From Rattus norvegicus (Eukaryota; Chordata; Mammalia; Rodentia; Muridae), in assembly GCF_036323735.1 (NCBI RefSeq), contig NC_086036.1, forward strand, positions 23,115,564 through 23,179,563: 64,000 nt of DNA, given 5' to 3'. Of this stretch, positions 60,172 to 64,000 are shown piece by piece; position 1 is the first letter of the stretch, and every line of letters begins with the position of its first letter. The position numbers and the translations under genes are program-made. A model generated the notes under the pieces. It was not told the origin of the DNA. It was given only the letters and a program-made list of their open reading frames with translations, and did no database searches.

Positions 60172-60223
<52 letters not shown>
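60172..60223 (+). repeat. (GATA)n microsatellite
   Basis: About 13 perfect GATA units. Confidence 0.97.
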
Positions 60224-62760
60224 TTCTCTCATATATAAAACAAAAACATTTATTTCAAAAATTAAACCCTATGTAAAGTACTATAATTTTACAGTAAATA
60301 CTAACTCAAACAATGACAAAAGAAAAAGCTAGAGATATTGACAATAAAGCTTTTTTACTGTGGGTTTGGAAATTTCACTCTTATTTTTTGAAGGATGAGT
60401 AGAATTTAAGTGTAAGAGAAAGTTCTAGGGGATTATTAAAAACAAGCATATTGCTTTATGAGGCAGGTAGATAAGAGTGCAGAAGGTGTGTTTGGATGAC
60501 AAGGAAATGACCCTACAGACAAAGCAACCAGTTTGTACAGGGACAATGGTTCCCACTGGGAAGTGAAATTGGAACCTGGTGCTAGAGAGTGCACAAGGAA
60601 ATATGAATCAAACAAACAAAAACAAGGCTTATGCAAGCCGCAGGGAAGCCTTTAAGGAAATAGGAGTATTAAAGGGCTCTTCATTGTAACAATTTTCAAG
60701 GGTATAGTTTCAGTGAGCTCACTACGACATAAATCAAAACTGAAGTCCTGCCTCTTGGAAGATCATTTATCACTTTCAGGATTAAAGCATTTATAATACC
60801 AGCAAATTAAGCACAAATGGATATTAAAAACTCCAGCAGATGATTAATCAGTAAAGGTGGAAGTGGAGAACCTTATTAGTTAGATAGGGATTAGTTAGTG
60901 TGCTCAAATACTAGCTATAAAATTGGAAAATTAAACATGATTGCACATACAGGAGTGGTGTCCAACCTTCCAGAGACACTTGAACGGTGTGACCTTCCAT
61001 GAGGAGCTTGTTGACATTGGACAAAAGAATGGAGCTATGCTGCCCATCTGAGTTCGCATGACTCTAAGATCTCATTTTACAATAAGGTTTCCCACAGAAG
61101 CTCGTGTCGCTTTTTTCCTAGGGCTCAGACTATATCCGGACAGCAACAGTTTGCAAAAAGTTCAGAAACCTTTTTCTTTCTTTGGGAAATAATTGGAGGT
61201 TAGCAATCATTCTCTGCAGGCTCCTCACTAGCATTGGGTTCTGTTCCCTTCTTTCTTGTCCCTTGTCTCAGGCCACCATTTTTTCATCCACACAAAGATA
61301 ATTTAGATATGGAAGCAAAGAGAACTAGATTTCTATATAAAGTCATTTTGGCCCTGCACAAAATAAAAGAAACACAATCTTCAGCTTGAGGAGAACTGAA
61401 TAGTGAGTGCCATGTGTGGCTTTTGTCCTTTGTTTGGAAGGCATAATGATAATAACTTTGAAAGGAAGAGCCAGATGCAGAACCCATCACATTCATTTCA
61501 TTTGTGAGTCCCTTGGAAGGTCACGCTACCTTCACCCCTCATGGAACAGGTGCTAAGTGTTACGCTTTCATCACTCAGGAAACAAACTGGGATTGGAATA
61601 TGGGTCACACGGATTTCTTAAGCCTCTTCTCAAACAACCTTAACCTTTGAAGAGTAAGCAGTTGTTAGTATTCAGGATGATATGGAAATACGGGAGCTCA
61701 ACATCTGGGCTTGTGCTCGTAAGGAAACCTCCCAAATTATTAGCACAGGATCATAACAAGGACATTCAAACAAGGACAGATTCAGTTTTCTGACTTTTGA
61801 TGCGGTATCTAAGTAAATAACCTAACGAAGATTTACATAAGAAGGAGAGCCAAGGAAGTCAACAGGGACAAGATCAACTTGGAGGCTGACAGGATAGGTC
61901 ATGTCTATCTCTTGGTAATGCATTTCTTGGCCTTTAATGCCATAGGTCTCTAAAGGAGGGGCTGTGATTTGTGGTTCTAGAATGGCATGGGCTGCTACAG
62001 TTAAAGATTTCTAAGATCACTTCGAATCATACATAACAGTCTCTTACTAGCTTTTCATTTACAATACAAACGTGCACATTTGATTTACTTGTGCATACCC
62101 ATGGACACATAGAATTTACTTTCATTTGAGGCTATGAGAAGTAATGCTGCTGTAAATACCTGACCAATCCTCTTTATCCACACATACATTAGTTTCCATT
62201 GAGCAAACACAGGTAGGAGCGGAGTTTCTAGATCATAGGTTCAATTTATGCTTCTTCATCTACATACACAACAGCCAATCATTTATCAGTGTGGCAGCAT
62301 AAGCTAATACCCTAACCTGCCTGAGAGTTTTTGAAATTTTGTCTATTATAGTTAGGACTTGTGGGTTTTATATCAATTCAAACTTAATTGAATATTGAGC
62401 TATAAAGACAAGTAAATTGTATGTAAGGCAGGGGACTGAATAGAATAGAGTAGGAAGTTAAAGAGAAGAGTTCAGTGGTGAGAGCCCTCGCTCGTCCTCT
62501 TAAGAAGTCTGGAAGAAGAACCGCTGTCAAGTGTCTATTAGTGACAACTGAATTCCAACACATGTCTATCCATCTTCAGAGCCAAGCTGTTTCAAACATG
62601 CTGGGCTGTCTCAAAATTACACTCAAGAAAATGCAAATAAGCCCAGTGAGGCAGACAACATGTGTGCTTGTCACAGAAGAAAATTCTATGCAATAAAAAA
62701 AAAGGCTTTTAATTTGCTGTCTGTGGTGAAAAAATGAGACAGCTTTATTATTTTTAATCT
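60224..62760. other. Rit2 intron, about 2.5 kb unassigned
   Basis: Frames of 66-73 codons at 60,436, 61,284 and 62,475 show no recognisable motifs. No repeat family recognised. Confidence 0.5.
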
Positions 62761-62903
62761 TTTTTAATTTCATTTTTGTTGATAGTTTTGTACATGTATA
62801 TAATGAATATTAGTCATTTCACCCCATCACCTATCCTCTTGTATCCCCCCATTTGTCCCACCCAACCATTCTTCCCAACAAGTCCCTCTTCTACTATTTT
62901 CAA
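62761..62903 (-). mobile_element. Possible L1 3' end fragment
   Basis: TTTTTAATTTCATTTTTGTT and GTACATGTATATAATGAATA followed by a C-rich stretch resemble a reversed old L1 3' terminus. Truncated after ~140 bp and bordered by TG repeats. Confidence 0.45.
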
Positions 62904-63340
62904 CTGTGTATGTATGTGTCAGTGAGTGTGTGCATGTGTGTATCTATGTGGTATGTGTCTATGTGTGTATGAGAATGTATGTGTGTGAATTATGTGCCTG
63001 TGCACATGTATGCATCTGCATGTATATGAGTATATGAGTGATTGTGTGTATATATCTGTGTGTCTGTATCTCTCTGTGTGTTTCTATATGTGTGTGTCTA
63101 TATGTATGTGAGAGAGTGTATGTGTGTGTCTGTGTGTGTATCTGTCTGTCTGTGTATATCTTTGTTTATGTATTTCTATGTGGATATGTGTGTTTCTGTG
63201 GGGGGGCATTTGTCTGTCTCATTGGGTTTAGTTGTGTGTGAAAATATATGTGCGTGTATGTGTGAATGTGTGAATGTATATGTGTCTGTGTATGTATATT
63301 TCTATGTGAGTATCTGTGTGTTTATTCATGTTTCTGTGTT
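62904..63340 (+). repeat. Degenerate (TG)n/(TATG)n/(TCTG)n array
   Basis: About 435 bp of TG-rich sequence with irregular TATG, TCTG and GAGTG insertions. The Val-Cys-rich frames (67 and 107 codons) are its translations. Confidence 0.9.
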
Positions 63341-64000
63341 GGGGGGTTGGGGGGTGTTCCAATAGGTTTAATTGGACTGCTTTCACAAGTATGGGTAGAA
63401 GATTAATGACTGGAACATGAGCAACTTACCAGGGAGCACGCTACTGAAGAAAGTGACCCTCTTTTCCCAGTAACATCAACTGCTAGTTGCCCTTGCAAAA
63501 AGTTTAGGGTACTATAACTCCTTGCATGATGACATTTTAGGGGTCCAAATCTTGTGCAGATATTCACAATTACAATATATTTATATGTATAATGCCCATG
63601 TCATGTCCAAAAGAAGATTTTGTTTTGCAAGACACCCGTGTATCCCCCAGCTTTTTCATTCCTTGTGTCCCCTTCCCACAAGTTTCCTGAGCCTTGGGGG
63701 TAGGATATGATACTGATGACCCCACTAGAGATACACACACACTGGCTAGGAATTTTCAGGGTAGGTGTTACACTTGAAGTGCTTGTAGTGTCTGAAAGAA
63801 AGAGGTTATTTGAGTAGGTGGGTGGAAAAGGAGGCCTTAAGGAAAGATAGATAGTAGCACACAGGTGGTATGAAGGCAGAAAAAAGAAAAATAGAGGCAG
63901 ACTATGTTGAGGGGGTTGGGAATATGAGGCATATGAAGGGAGGGACAAGAGAGAAACAATATTAAGGATTATGAAAAAATCATGTGGAAACTGTTCTTTA
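63341..64000. other. Rit2 intron, unassigned
   Basis: No supported gene or repeat. A 115-codon minus frame at 63,601-63,948 is low-complexity (Ser, Pro and Phe rich) and unrecognised. Confidence 0.45.

Overview
The window looks like intronic mammalian DNA from a murid rodent, almost certainly rat (Rattus). Two young ID SINEs, a near-intact ~6.6 kb rat-type L1 with a ~600 bp repeated 5' UTR segment, murid L1 3' tails and a B1 SINE point that way. There is no bacterial or viral gene organisation. Most open frames are chance frames, retroelement frames or translations of simple repeats.

One host-gene exon can be supported. A 57 bp minus-strand exon at 1,817-1,873 encodes VTMQFISHQFPDYHDPTI, with a consensus GTAAGT donor and a tandem CAG-CAG acceptor. 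I recognise it as RIT2 (Rin), the neuronal Ras-like GTPase; the paralogue RIT1 differs at several of these residues. Because the gene runs on the minus strand and I see no other Rit2 exon, the remaining ~62 kb is probably the large intron preceding this exon. A second minus-strand open segment at 32,523-32,745 sits behind a good splice acceptor but was not recognised and does not fit Rit2 phase.

Layout: 1-3.9 kb, Rit2 exon and an old L1 3' UTR. 3.9-6.0 kb, an L1 with 5' inversion, itself hit by a second L1. 6-12.5 kb, mostly unclassified intron with a CA/CACG tract and a short L1 tail. 12.5-13.1 kb, a 15 bp minisatellite. 13.1-20 kb, L1 tails and an old nested repeat. 20-24 kb, tetranucleotide, purine and CA/TA arrays. 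27.4-29.7 kb, an LTR-internal-LTR-like element carrying another repeat. 30-33 kb, an 87 bp duplication, a B1, the candidate exon and a TA tract. 33-35.7 kb, a minus-strand L1 split by an LTR element. 38.8-45.6 kb, a full-length L1 directly followed by an ID SINE, with one 15 bp target sequence present three times. 46.6-48.9 kb, SINEs, a second related LTR and an L1 tail. 51.8-56 kb, old L1-like 3' regions and a TG-rich LTR-like stretch. 57.4-59.5 kb, a second 5'-inverted L1. 60-64 kb, GATA and TG arrays with otherwise unassigned intron.

No operon-like or pathway-level relationship exists among these features. The story is of one neuronal gene whose intron records many retrotransposition events, several with readable target-site duplications. 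Repeat family names were assigned by eye and are hedged where uncertain.
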